Assembly (NCBI RefSeq): GCF_000211835.1
Contig: NZ_AEGR01000014.1
Location: 1 to 60,223, forward strand
Reading direction: 5' to 3'
Length of the DNA: 60,223 nt
From: Hylemonella gracilis ATCC 19624
Lineage (GTDB): Bacteria > Pseudomonadota > Gammaproteobacteria > Burkholderiales > Burkholderiaceae_C
Positions 32,472 to 41,004 of the stretch are shown piece by piece. The notes below the pieces were generated by a model. The model was not told the DNA's origin. It did no database searches and saw nothing but the letters and a program-made list of their open reading frames with translations. A program made the translations under genes and the position numbers. The stretch's first letter is position 1. Each line of letters starts with the position of its first letter.

Positions 32472-32501
32472 TCAACAAGCCTCAACCCCGCTTCCTATAA
32501 T
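32472..32501 (+). promoter_or_regulatory. Promoter of ispB
   Basis: A consensus -10 TATAAT at 32496-32501 with a weak -35 TCAACA at 32472-32477, spacing 18, 34 bases upstream of the ispB start. Confidence 0.55.
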
Positions 32502-32535
32502 CGCGCACTTCTTTCGTTCGCCCTCATCCACCGTC

Positions 32536-33534
32536 GTGTCTTCATCCCCCCCTCCCTCCCCGCTCAGCCTGATCACCGACGATATGCGGGAAGTGGACCG
32601 GGTCATCAGCGAGCGACTCGATTCGGGCGTGCCCCTGGTGGGTCAGGTTGCGCGCTACATCATCGGCGCGGGTGGCAAGCGCCTGCGCCCGGCCCTACTG
32701 CTGCTGGTCAGCGGCGCTTTGGATTACCGGGGGCCCCACCGTCATTCGCTCGCCGCCGTGGTGGAATTCATCCATACCGCGACCTTGCTGCACGACGATG
32801 TGGTGGACGACTCCAAGTTGCGCCGGGGCAACCCCACCGCCAACGAAACCTTTGGCAATGCGGCAAGCGTGCTGGTCGGCGATTTTCTGTATTCGCGGGC
32901 CTTCCAAATGATGGTGGAAGCGCAAAGCATGCGCGTCATGGAAGTGCTGGCCGAAGCCACGAATGTGATCGCCGAGGGTGAAGTGCAGCAGTTGATGAAC
33001 ATGCACAACGCCGATCTGAACGAGGCGGGTTACGTGCACGTCATCCGTTCCAAGACGGCAAAACTGTTTGAAGCCAGCGCTCGCTGTGGCGCCATCCTGG
33101 CTGGAGCGGACAAGACGCTTGAAGCCGCCTGCGCCGATTACGGCCAGGCTTTGGGCACCGCCTTCCAAGTCATCGACGACGTGCTCGACTACGCAGGCGA
33201 CGCCCATGTCATGGGCAAGAGCTTGGGTGACGATCTGCGCGAGGGCAAGGCCACGCTGCCCCTGATCGCCGCCATGCAGCGTGGCACCGAATCCGAGCGC
33301 CAGCGGATACGCAGCGCCATCGAGAGCGGCCTCGGCGAAGACGAGACCCGCAACGCGCAGGTCCTACAGGAAGTGATAGCCGTCGTGCGTCGCACAGGCG
33401 CTTTGGAGGTGGCCCGCGCCGCCGCAAGCCGCGAGGCGGAACGCGCGATTGCCGCCCTCCAGGGCCTGTCCGTGAATCCGCACAGCGCCAGTTTGGTACA
33501 ATTGGCGACTCAGCTGCTGGCGCGTCAGTCATGA
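32536..33534 (+). CDS. ispB: Octaprenyl diphosphate synthase
   Basis: Builds the polyprenyl side chain of ubiquinone. 332 residues with a GTG start at 32536 (MSSSPPPSP); an ATG at MREVDRV 16 codons later is an alternative. Both aspartate-rich motifs are intact: FARM LLHDDVVDDSKLRRG and SARM QVIDDVLDYAGD, with GGKRLRP near the N-terminus. Divergent from rplU, the standard arrangement. A tRNA-Pro gene follows. Confidence 0.95.
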   Translation: MSSSPPPSPLSLITDDMREVDRVISERLDSGVPLVGQVARYIIGAGGKRLRPALLLLVSGALDYRGPHRHSLAAVVEFIHTATLLHDDVVDDSKLRRGNPTANETFGNAASVLVGDFLYSRAFQMMVEAQSMRVMEVLAEATNVIAEGEVQQLMNMHNADLNEAGYVHVIRSKTAKLFEASARCGAILAGADKTLEAACADYGQALGTAFQVIDDVLDYAGDAHVMGKSLGDDLREGKATLPLIAAMQRGTESERQRIRSAIESGLGEDETRNAQVLQEVIAVVRRTGALEVARAAASREAERAIAALQGLSVNPHSASLVQLATQLLARQS

Positions 33535-33590
33535 TGTGACGAGCAGCGTCAATGCACGGTTTCGTCGTGGATGCCGTGGGTTGAATCAGT

Positions 33591-33667
<77 letters not shown>

Positions 33668-33675
33668 ACCAATTC

Positions 33676-33710
33676 AAGGGTTAGCAGCCAAGCGGCCGCT
33701 AACCCTTTTC
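33676..33710 (+). terminator. Intrinsic terminator of tRNA-Pro
   Basis: A 10-bp stem AAGGGTTAGC (33676-33685) with GCTAACCCTT (33698-33707) followed by TTC ATTT. The next 135 bases, up to pilC, hold no recognisable gene. Confidence 0.8.
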
Positions 33711-33845
33711 ATTTGGCATGACGACGCGCTGTCTTCGCATCGGCATCGGCAAGACGTCAGAAATTCGCGCACTCAAGAAGGTGCTCTTTAGCACCATCGC
33801 ACTGTGAAAACAGATGCCCCGTTACAGGCACCCCAGCGGTGAGCG

Positions 33846-35093
33846 ATGATGAATGTCATGCCCTACAACGCCGCGTCAGTTGAATCCAGCACGCTTACCC
33901 CTGCCGTCAATTACGCTTGGGAGGGCGAGGACGCAGCGGGTCGCAGGGTGCGGGGTGAATTGCGCTGCGCCAATCCGCAAGAGGTCAGACTGGCCTTGCG
34001 TCGTCAGGGCATTTTGCCCACGAGGATTCAGCGGCGATGGTGGGCCACGCCGAAGCGCAGAATCAGTCCAAAGGACATTGCTGTCTTCACCCGGCAGTTC
34101 GCAGCGATGACGAAAGCGGGCGTCCCGCTGCTGCGCGGCTTCGACATCGTGGCGCGCGGACAAGCCAACGCCAGCCTGACCGCCCTGCTGCTGAACATCC
34201 GCACCGACGTGGAGGCAGGAACCCCGTTGAGCAAGGCCTTCGGCAGGTACCCGCGCCATTTCGACCGCCTCTACTGCAGCCTAGTCGAAGCGGGCGAGAC
34301 GGCCGGCGTGCTGGACGCCATGCTCGAACGGCTGGCCCTTCATCTGGAAAAAGCGCTGGCGCTGCGCTCCAGAATCCGAGCGGCGTTGATGTACCCCGCA
34401 GTGGTGGTCGCAACGGCCACGCTCGTCGTGTCGATCATCATGGTGTTCGTGATTCCCGCTTTCCATGAAGTATTCCGCTCTTTCGGTGCGGACCTGCCCG
34501 GTCCAACACGGGTGCTGATTGGCATGAGCGAGTTCATGGCACGGTGGTGGCCCCTGCTACTGACGCTGCTGGTCACGGCATTGTGTGCAGCTGCACACGC
34601 GCTGCAACGCCAGCCTGGGCTGCAAGCCTGGCGGGATCGCACCTTGCTTGTCCTTCCAATCTTCGGTCCTCTGATCGAAAAGGCCTGTCTCGCGCGATGG
34701 ACGCGCACGCTCGCCACCCTGCATGGTGCTGGGGTGCCGATGGGACAAGCCCTGGCGGCCGTGCGGGGCGCTGCGGGCAACCGCGTGTATGACACAGCGA
34801 CCGGCCACGTTCAGCAGGAAATCGGCCTGGGCACCAGCCTGGCAATCGCGATGGAACGCAGCGGGGCGTTCCCGGACTTGGTGTTGCAAATGTGCGCGAT
34901 TGGCGAGGAGTCCGGCGCAATCGACACGATGCTGGGCAAAGTGGCTGACTTCTACGAGACCGAGGTCAGTGATCTGCTCACGGGGCTGTCCAGTCTGATC
35001 GAACCCCTGATCATCCTGTTGCTGGGTTTGGTGATCGGCGGCATCGTGGTCGCACTCTACCTGCCCATTTTCCAACTCGGTCAGATTGTCTGA
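33846..35093 (+). CDS. pilC: Type IV pilus inner-membrane platform protein PilC
   Basis: GspF/PilC-family platform that couples the assembly ATPase to pilin polymerisation. 415 residues with two tandem T2SF domains (about 75-200 and 275-400): FTRQFAAMTKAGVPLLRGFDIV and MYPAVVVATATLVVSIIMVFVIPAF in the first, and WTRTLATLHGAGVPMGQALAAV and LIEPLIILLLGLVIGGIVVALYLPIF in the second. It is followed by pilD after 12 bases. The pilB ATPase gene that normally precedes pilC is not present in this window. Confidence 0.95.
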   Translation: MMNVMPYNAASVESSTLTPAVNYAWEGEDAAGRRVRGELRCANPQEVRLALRRQGILPTRIQRRWWATPKRRISPKDIAVFTRQFAAMTKAGVPLLRGFDIVARGQANASLTALLLNIRTDVEAGTPLSKAFGRYPRHFDRLYCSLVEAGETAGVLDAMLERLALHLEKALALRSRIRAALMYPAVVVATATLVVSIIMVFVIPAFHEVFRSFGADLPGPTRVLIGMSEFMARWWPLLLTLLVTALCAAAHALQRQPGLQAWRDRTLLVLPIFGPLIEKACLARWTRTLATLHGAGVPMGQALAAVRGAAGNRVYDTATGHVQQEIGLGTSLAIAMERSGAFPDLVLQMCAIGEESGAIDTMLGKVADFYETEVSDLLTGLSSLIEPLIILLLGLVIGGIVVALYLPIFQLGQIV

Positions 35094-35105
35094 GGAGGCC
35101 GGCGC

Positions 35106-36062
35106 ATGACCTTGGGCATCGGCTTGCAAGACGCGGACTTTGTCGGCGCTTTCGCTCTGTTGGGTTTGTTGATCGGCAGCTTCCTCAACGTGGTGGTGCA
35201 TCGACTGCCCAGGATGATGGAGCGGCAATGGCAGGCCGAACTCAACGCGACAGCCGCCGCAAACCCCGACTCAGCCACTCCCAATGCACCCGCTCAGCTA
35301 GAGTTGTCGCTACTGAGACCGGGCTCCCACTGCCCACGCTGCGGTCATGTCTTGCGCTGGCATGAGAACATCCCTCTGCTGAGTTACGCTGTGTTGCGCG
35401 GTCGCTGCTCGGCCTGCCAAGGCTCCATCGGCCTGCGCTATCCCTTGGTGGAGCTAGGCACGGCCTTGCTGTTCGCCGGGTGCGCCGCGCTCTCAGGCGG
35501 CACGCAACTGCCCAACGTGCTCAACGCGCTGGCTTGGTGCGGCTTCTGCGCCACCCTGCTGGCCCTGGCCTTGATCGATCTGGACACCTACCTGCTGCCC
35601 GACCCACTGACCCAGCCATTGCTCTGGGCTGGCCTGGGCGGGGCCGCACTGGGCTGGACCGGAACAGCCCTGACAGATGCCTTTTGGGGCGCCGCGGCCG
35701 GCTACTTGAGCCTGTGGCTGCTGGCGGCGGCCTTCCACTGGATCACAGGCCGCGAGGGCATGGGCCACGGTGATTTCAAGTTGCTTGCGGCGCTCGGAGG
35801 CTGGCTGGGTTGGGCGACCTTGCCGCCGATGTTGTTGCTGGCATCCAGCCTGGGCGCGCTGGTCGGGCTGGCCGTGTTGTGGCGGCAAAGGCGCGCGACG
35901 GTGCAGACCATGCATAGCGACTCCGCCCAGCCAACACCGCTCTACATCCCCTTCGGACCATTCCTCGCAGCCGCGGGGCTGGTGCTCATGGCGTCGGGCC
36001 ATGACGCGTTTTACTCCGCCTTGGGGCTGCGCCTGACGGATGTTGGGCTCGTGCTGAAATAG
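35106..36062 (+). CDS. pilD: Prepilin peptidase PilD
   Basis: Inner-membrane aspartic protease and N-methyltransferase that processes type IV prepilins. 318 residues. The first cytoplasmic loop has the paired zinc motif CPRCG and CSACQ with HENIPLLSY between. Catalytic aspartates are in LIDLDTYLLPD and GMGHGDFKLLAALGGW. About eight membrane segments. It lies between pilC and coaE, the usual proteobacterial order. Confidence 0.95.
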   Translation: MTLGIGLQDADFVGAFALLGLLIGSFLNVVVHRLPRMMERQWQAELNATAAANPDSATPNAPAQLELSLLRPGSHCPRCGHVLRWHENIPLLSYAVLRGRCSACQGSIGLRYPLVELGTALLFAGCAALSGGTQLPNVLNALAWCGFCATLLALALIDLDTYLLPDPLTQPLLWAGLGGAALGWTGTALTDAFWGAAAGYLSLWLLAAAFHWITGREGMGHGDFKLLAALGGWLGWATLPPMLLLASSLGALVGLAVLWRQRRATVQTMHSDSAQPTPLYIPFGPFLAAAGLVLMASGHDAFYSALGLRLTDVGLVLK

Positions 36063-36067
36063 CGCCC

Positions 36068-36745
36068 ATGCCCCCGGCCAACCTCCACACGACTCAGCCC
36101 CTCGCCAGTCCATCGGTCACGTTGCGCCTGGGACTGACCGGTGGCATCGGCAGCGGGAAAAGCACGGTTGCGTCCATGCTGGCTGGACGGGGCGCCGTGG
36201 TGATCGATGCGGACGCGATCTCCCGTGCATCCACGGCACCGGGAGGGGCCGCGATCGATGCCTTGCGCGCGGCTTTTGGCTCGGAAATGATCGCTGCAGA
36301 TGGCGCGCTGGATCGCGTGCGCATGCGGCAGCGTGTGTTCGCCGACCCGTCCGCGCGTCTGCAACTCGAAAGCATTGTCCATCCCTTGGTGCACGCACAA
36401 ACCGAAGCGCGAACTGCCGAGGCGCTCGCCGCTGGGGCACCCTGCATCGTCTACGACGTGCCGCTGCTGGTGGAATCCAGCGCGGCAAACCGCCTCGACG
36501 GGCGCCGCACTTGGCGTGAACAGCTCGACCGGATTCTGGTCGTGGACTGCAGCCCAGCCACCCAGATCGCACGGGTTGAGGCGCGCAGCGGTTTGGCTCG
36601 CAGCGAGGTCGAGGCCATCATGGCGCAGCAGGCCCGCCGTGATCAACGGCTGAAAGCCGCCGACCACGTGATTTGTAACGAAGGTATCAGCCTGGCCGAG
36701 CTGGAAGTACAGATCACTGCTTTGGTGACATTGCTGGGCTTTTGA
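36068..36745 (+). CDS. coaE: Dephospho-CoA kinase
   Basis: Last step of coenzyme A synthesis. 225 residues from MPPANLHTTQ; the conserved core begins at TLRLGLTGGIGSGKST (P-loop), so a slightly later start cannot be excluded. IDADAISRA, LESIVHPLVH and VYDVPLLVESS are typical of CoaE. Five bases separate it from pilD, and its stop overlaps the upstream extension of the zapD frame. Confidence 0.95.
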   Translation: MPPANLHTTQPLASPSVTLRLGLTGGIGSGKSTVASMLAGRGAVVIDADAISRASTAPGGAAIDALRAAFGSEMIAADGALDRVRMRQRVFADPSARLQLESIVHPLVHAQTEARTAEALAAGAPCIVYDVPLLVESSAANRLDGRRTWREQLDRILVVDCSPATQIARVEARSGLARSEVEAIMAQQARRDQRLKAADHVICNEGISLAELEVQITALVTLLGF

Positions 36746-36792
36746 CACGGTATTTGCCCGCAGAGCCCATCCCTCGGACCATTTGCCCGGCT

Positions 36793-37578
36793 ATGATTGC
36801 CGCAGAGTCCGCGCCCACTGATGTGATCACTTACGAATACCCCTTCAACGAACGCATACGGACCTACCTCCGACTGGAGAGTCTGTTTCGCCGCCTGCTC
36901 GAACTGGTCGCGCGCGAGGAAGCGCTGGACCACCACTACGCACTCGCCAGCCTGTTCGAGGTGATGGAAGTCGGCATGCGCTCCGACCTGCGCGCCGAAG
37001 TGCTGCGCGATCTCGAAAAGCAGAAGCAGATGCTCAACGGCTACCGCGACAAGCCTGGCATCGCGCAAGCCGTGCTGGACGAAGTCCTGCAGCAGCTCGA
37101 CGAAAGCTACGGCCAGCTCACCAGCCTGACGGGCAAGACCGGGGCCATGCTGATGGAAAACGAGTGGCTGATGGGCATCCGCAGCCGCATCAACATCCCT
37201 GGCGGGGCCTGCGCCTTCGACCTGCCGGCCTACTTCGCCTGGCAAAACGAGAGCGCCGAGCGTCGCCGCGCTGACTTGCACCGCTGGATCAGCCCCCTGA
37301 CGCCCTTGGCCGCGGCCATCACCCTGCTGCTCACCCTCCAGCGTGATTCGGGCGTGCCGCAGAAGGTGCTCGCCAATGGCGGGCAGTACCAGCAGACCCT
37401 GCCGCAGGGGCGTGCCTTCCAATTGCTGCGCTTGGTGATCGACCCAGCGCTGGGGCTCATCCCCGAAATCAGCGGGAACCGCCTGATGCTGTCCATCCGC
37501 CTGATGCGCAAGGACGACAACGACCGCCTGCACGCCTGCACCGAAGACACAAGCTTTGAGCTGACTCTCTGCGCTTAA
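36793..37578 (+). CDS. zapD: Cell division protein ZapD
   Basis: Cross-links FtsZ filaments in the division ring. I place the start at [29 protein letters not shown] (36793); the frame is open for 17 codons upstream, overlapping coaE. 261 residues, mostly helical, with the C-terminal [16 protein letters not shown] region as in YacF/ZapD. The coaE-zapD-yacG order is conserved in beta- and gammaproteobacteria. Confidence 0.92.
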   Translation: MIAAESAPTDVITYEYPFNERIRTYLRLESLFRRLLELVAREEALDHHYALASLFEVMEVGMRSDLRAEVLRDLEKQKQMLNGYRDKPGIAQAVLDEVLQQLDESYGQLTSLTGKTGAMLMENEWLMGIRSRINIPGGACAFDLPAYFAWQNESAERRRADLHRWISPLTPLAAAITLLLTLQRDSGVPQKVLANGGQYQQTLPQGRAFQLLRLVIDPALGLIPEISGNRLMLSIRLMRKDDNDRLHACTEDTSFELTLCA

Positions 37579-37597
37579 AAGAGTCGAGGTTTCCGTG

Positions 37598-37822
37598 ATG
37601 AATCGCCCCCCGAGCGAAACGAAGCCGCCGCATCAGACCCGTGTGGTGCCTTGCCCGCGCTGCGGTGGCGACAGCATTTACGCAAGCAGCAACCCTTACC
37701 GCCCGTTCTGTGGCGAACGCTGCAAGAAGATGGACCTGGGCGCCTGGGCCAGTGAAAGTTTTCGCGTGCCCACCGAGACGCCTCCGGAAGACGAGCAGTA
37801 CGGTGACCCGCGCCTGCAGTGA
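37598..37822 (+). CDS. yacG: DNA gyrase inhibitor YacG
   Basis: A 74-residue zinc-finger protein with [32 protein letters not shown], the four-cysteine YacG motif, then SESFRVP. E. coli YacG binds GyrB and blocks gyrase. The ATG at 37598 is preceded by GAGGT; a GTG is directly upstream. It ends the pilC-pilD-coaE-zapD-yacG set. Confidence 0.93.
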   Translation: MNRPPSETKPPHQTRVVPCPRCGGDSIYASSNPYRPFCGERCKKMDLGAWASESFRVPTETPPEDEQYGDPRLQ

Positions 37823-37848
37823 AACGACAGCAGGTTCGGCGCGGATGT

Positions 37849-38808
37849 TCACATCCGCGTGCAGCGTGCGGCCCGTTCCGCAGCGGCGCGCAGGCGGTCC
37901 TTGAGAGCCGCCGGGGCCAGCACCTCGAAATCCACCTCCAGCGCCAGCAGCCAGTACACCAGCGGGTCCAGCCCGTGTGCGCCCCACTCCAACAGGCAGC
38001 GCTGGGCGTCCAGCGGCTGCACCACGCCAGCCGAGGGCGGGATGCGGCGCACCATGACCTCGTGGGACGCATGCAGCACGACGCGGGCCTGTTCGGGGTA
38101 GGGCGCCACCGCCAGGGACCGCGACACGTAGGCACGCAGGTCCCCGCCCTCGGGCCCGGCACGCGGCGCGAAATGCGCGCCCACCACGGGCTCGCCCACG
38201 ATGCGGTCAAGGCGGAAGGTGCGCCAGTCCTTCCTCGTGAGATCCCAGGCCACCAGATACCAGCGCTGCCCCGTGTGCACCACGCCCTGCGGCTCCAGCT
38301 GGCGCACCGCACCGCGTCCATGGATGTCGGTGTAGCTCAGCTCCAAGCGCAGTTGGTCACGGCAGGCCGCCGCCAGCGTGGCCAGCAGGGTGGCATCCAC
38401 GGTGGGGCCTGTGCGGTCCAGGGGCAAGATGGCCGAACGCAGCGCGTCCACGCGTCGGCGCAAGCGCGCGGGCATGGCCTGCTCCAGCTTCACCAGCGCC
38501 CGCAAGGCGGGCTCCTCGATGCCGCCCACCGCGCCGGCCGTCGCGGTGCGCAAGGCGATCGACACCGCCAACGCCTCGTCATCGTCCAGCATCAAGGGTG
38601 GTAGTGCCTGACCCGCGCGCAAGGCGTACCCGCCCGCGACACCACTGCTTGCGTGCACCGGATAACCGAGCTGGCGCAGCCGGTCAATGTCGCGCCGCAG
38701 TGTGCGTGGGTGCACGGCCAGACGCTCGGCCAGCTCAGCGCCAGCCCAATGGCTGCGGGTCTGCAACAGGGACAACAAGCGCAGCAGGCGAGAAGACGAG
38801 CTCAGCAT
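37849..38808 (-). CDS. WYL-domain transcriptional regulator (YafY type)
   Basis: A 319-residue regulator starting MLSSSSRLLRLLSLLQ; an earlier ATG 14 codons upstream is less likely. The N-terminal DeoR-type winged helix includes LAVHPRTLRRDIDRLRQLGYPV, the WYL domain contains GQRWYLVAWDLTRKDWRTFRLDRI, and a WCX region ends the protein. WYL domains sense nucleic acids or nucleotides in some regulators, but the effector is not predictable here. It is divergent from the glutathione S-transferase gene, with an inverted repeat between them, so it probably controls that gene. Confidence 0.9.
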   Translation of the reverse strand: MLSSSSRLLRLLSLLQTRSHWAGAELAERLAVHPRTLRRDIDRLRQLGYPVHASSGVAGGYALRAGQALPPLMLDDDEALAVSIALRTATAGAVGGIEEPALRALVKLEQAMPARLRRRVDALRSAILPLDRTGPTVDATLLATLAAACRDQLRLELSYTDIHGRGAVRQLEPQGVVHTGQRWYLVAWDLTRKDWRTFRLDRIVGEPVVGAHFAPRAGPEGGDLRAYVSRSLAVAPYPEQARVVLHASHEVMVRRIPPSAGVVQPLDAQRCLLEWGAHGLDPLVYWLLALEVDFEVLAPAALKDRLRAAAERAARCTRM

Positions 38809-38814
38809 GGCCGA

Positions 38815-38863
38815 ACTGTAGCTTTGATTGAGGGCCAAAATTGTCCGCAATGCAACCTACAGT
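38815..38863. promoter_or_regulatory. Inverted repeat between WYL regulator and GST genes
   Basis: ACTGTAG (38815-38821) and CTACAGT (38857-38863) are perfect inverted copies 35 bases apart in the 90-base divergent gap. This is a candidate operator for the WYL regulator. Confidence 0.4.
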
Positions 38864-38898
38864 GCGGCCACCTTTTGACCCCTACCAAGGAGCTTTCC

Positions 38899-39507
38899 AT
38901 GTCCCTCGTCCTCTACTGGCACCCCATGTCCAGCGCCACCCCCATCGCCTGCGCCCTGACCGAACTGGGCGTGCCGCACGAGCGCGTGAAGATCGACATC
39001 CACGCGGGCGAGCAACGCCGCCCGGACTACCTGGCGCTCAACCCCAACGGCAAGGTCCCAACCCTCACCGTGAACGGCGCACCGATGTTCGAAGCCCTGG
39101 CCATCCACCTTTGGCTGGGCCACAGCTTCGGCGTGGAACGCGGGCTGTGGCCCAAAGGCGGCACGCCCGAACACCTGCAGGCCATGTCCTGGTGCACCTG
39201 GGCTTATGTCACGTATGGGGCGGTGTTGGTGCGCCTGCAGATCGCCACGCAGGGGGAGGACGCACTGCGCCACCCGGTCCATGCCGAAGCGGCCCGCCAG
39301 GTGCTGGATCAATTGCTGGCCCTGCTGGACGCGCGCCTGGCCCAGCAGCCCTGGATGCTGGGGGCCGACTACTCGCTGGTCGACCTGGTGGTGGGTTCCG
39401 TCATGGGCTACAGCGTCTACCTCGGCGCGCCGGTGGACGCGCACCCGCACGTCAAGGCCTGGCTGACGCGCGTGCAAGCGCGGCCAGCGATGCAGATCAG
39501 CGCCTGA
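38899..39507 (+). CDS. Glutathione S-transferase family protein
   Basis: A 202-residue cytosolic GST. The thioredoxin-like N-terminal domain has LYWHPMSSATPIACALTELGVPHE, LNPNGKVPTL and MFEALAIHLWL (cis-Pro and the glutathione-binding acidic residue). The C-terminal helical domain has the N-capping motif YSLVDLVV. AAGGAG precedes the ATG. Substrate is unknown. It converges with mutT; their 3' ends overlap by 11 bases. Confidence 0.88.
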   Translation: MSLVLYWHPMSSATPIACALTELGVPHERVKIDIHAGEQRRPDYLALNPNGKVPTLTVNGAPMFEALAIHLWLGHSFGVERGLWPKGGTPEHLQAMSWCTWAYVTYGAVLVRLQIATQGEDALRHPVHAEAARQVLDQLLALLDARLAQQPWMLGADYSLVDLVVGSVMGYSVYLGAPVDAHPHVKAWLTRVQARPAMQISA

Positions 39508-39922
39508 GCGAGGCGCGCGATTCGGCTTCGGCTTGCAGCCAATCCAGCACCGGATAGGCCCCCGGCAGCACAGGGGAGACGGTGAGCGGGAAGGTCTGCC
39601 AGGCCATCTGCTGGCCTTCGCGCATCTCGAATTCGCCCGACCAGGCGCGCACCTTGCACCAGTGCAGGCGCACCAGGGCGTGCGGGTAGTCGTGCTCGGT
39701 GACCTTCCAGACCTCGGCGTCGGCGATGGCCACGCCCAGCTCCTCGATCAGTTCGCGGCGCAGGGCCTGGGCCACGGTTTCACCCGCCTCCAGCTTGCCG
39801 CCGGGGAACTCCCAGTAACCGGCATAAGGCTTGCCCTCGGGCCGGCTGGACAGCAGCAAAGCACCGTCATCCCGGATCAGGATGCCGACGGCGACCTCGG
39901 TGTGCTGGCGCGGTTCGCTCAT
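39497..39922 (-). CDS. mutT: 8-oxo-dGTP diphosphatase MutT
   Basis: Nudix hydrolase that removes oxidised dGTP from the nucleotide pool. 141 residues from MSEPRQHTEVAVGILI; the frame is open for 47 codons upstream but with no family similarity. The Nudix box GGKLEAGETVAQALRRELIEELG is complete, preceded by SSRPEGKPYAGYWEFPGG, which fits MutT. Placed downstream of argJ and the DUF815 gene, as in other Burkholderiales. Confidence 0.9.
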   Translation of the reverse strand: MSEPRQHTEVAVGILIRDDGALLLSSRPEGKPYAGYWEFPGGKLEAGETVAQALRRELIEELGVAIADAEVWKVTEHDYPHALVRLHWCKVRAWSGEFEMREGQQMAWQTFPLTVSPVLPGAYPVLDWLQAEAESRASLRR

Positions 39923-40007
39923 GAGAACCGCCCAAGGGTCGTGAGCGTACCGGCCAGGCGCCCCTTGGGCGCGACGTGGACGGCAAGAAGCAAGGCGCGG
40001 CCCGTCG

Positions 40008-40889
40008 TCATGCGCCGTGCCGCCCAGCGTAATCACGCGCGAATTGGTAGGCCACGCGCCCACTGCGCGAACCGCGCTCCAGCGCCCACACCAGGGCCTC
40101 GGGCTGCGCCTGGGTGATGGCGGCCTCGCTGACTCCGAAGGAGCGCAACCACTGCGCGGCGATGCTCAGGTACTCGTCCTGGCTGAAGGGGTAGAAACTC
40201 ACCCACAAGCCGAAACGCTCGGACAGGGAAATCTTTTCCTCCACCACCTCGCCCGGATGGATCTCGCCATCCTCGCTGGTGGTGTAAGTCAAGTTGTCCT
40301 TCATGTGCTCGGGCAGCAGGTGACGGCGGTTGCTGGTCACGTAGATCACCACGTTCGGCGTGGCGGCGGCGACCGAGCCGTCCAAAATGGACTTGAGCGC
40401 CTTGTAGCCGCCTTCGCCATCTTCGAAGCTCAGGTCGTCACAGAAGATGATGAACTTCTCGGGCCGCTGGGCGATCACCTCGACGATGTCGGGCAAGTCC
40501 ACCAAATCGCTCTTGTCGACCTCGATCAGGCGCAGACCTTGGTCGGCATAGGCGTGCAAGCAGGCGCGGATCAGCGAGGACTTGCCCGTGCCGCGCGCGC
40601 CCGTCAGCAGCACATTGTTCGCGGGCAGGCCGCGCACGAACTGCTCGGTGTTACGCAGGATCTTGTCCTTCTGCGGTTCGATTTCCTTCAGGTCATCCAG
40701 TTGCATGCGCCCGACGTGGCGCACCGGCTCGATGAGCCCCTGGCCCGAACTGCGCTTGCGGTAACGGAAGGCGATGGACGCGGCCCAGTCCGGCTGGGCG
40801 AAGGCGCCCGCGGGCAAGGGCAAGATGGCTTCCACACGGGCCAGCACCTGCTCCGCGCGTTCCAGCAGACGTAGGAATTGTTCGTTCAT
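40008..40889 (-). CDS. DUF815-family ATP-binding protein
   Basis: A 293-residue AAA-type ATPase. P-loop TGARGTGKSS, Walker B-like FIIFCDDLSFEDGE, and conserved YVTSNRRHLLPEHM and SLSERFGLWVSFYPF define the DUF815 family. Its function is not established. It lies between argJ and mutT in a conserved neighbourhood. Confidence 0.9.
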   Translation of the reverse strand: MNEQFLRLLERAEQVLARVEAILPLPAGAFAQPDWAASIAFRYRKRSSGQGLIEPVRHVGRMQLDDLKEIEPQKDKILRNTEQFVRGLPANNVLLTGARGTGKSSLIRACLHAYADQGLRLIEVDKSDLVDLPDIVEVIAQRPEKFIIFCDDLSFEDGEGGYKALKSILDGSVAAATPNVVIYVTSNRRHLLPEHMKDNLTYTTSEDGEIHPGEVVEEKISLSERFGLWVSFYPFSQDEYLSIAAQWLRSFGVSEAAITQAQPEALVWALERGSRSGRVAYQFARDYAGRHGA

Positions 40890-40916
40890 GGTGAGAGTTT
40901 ATTCGCGGGCACCCGC

Positions 40917-41001
40917 AGAACCGGCTTTGCCGGGCGGCTGGGTGCGCCCCCTGCGAGCGGGGTGGCTTGGCGACCGACACGCAGGACGCGCAGCCCGGGG
41001 A
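40917..41001 (-). repeat. Intergenic repeat, copy B
   Basis: In reverse orientation to copy A. Shares GAACCGGCTTTGCCGGG, CGCCCCCTGC/GGGGTGG and GCGCAGCCCGGGG. It occupies the gap between argJ and the DUF815 gene and is the most diverged of the three copies. Confidence 0.75.
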
Positions 41002-41004
41002 TGT

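Noticed and set aside
33718-33807. 29-residue frame after tRNA-Pro
   Set aside because: Too short, no ribosome-binding site, no similarity recognised.
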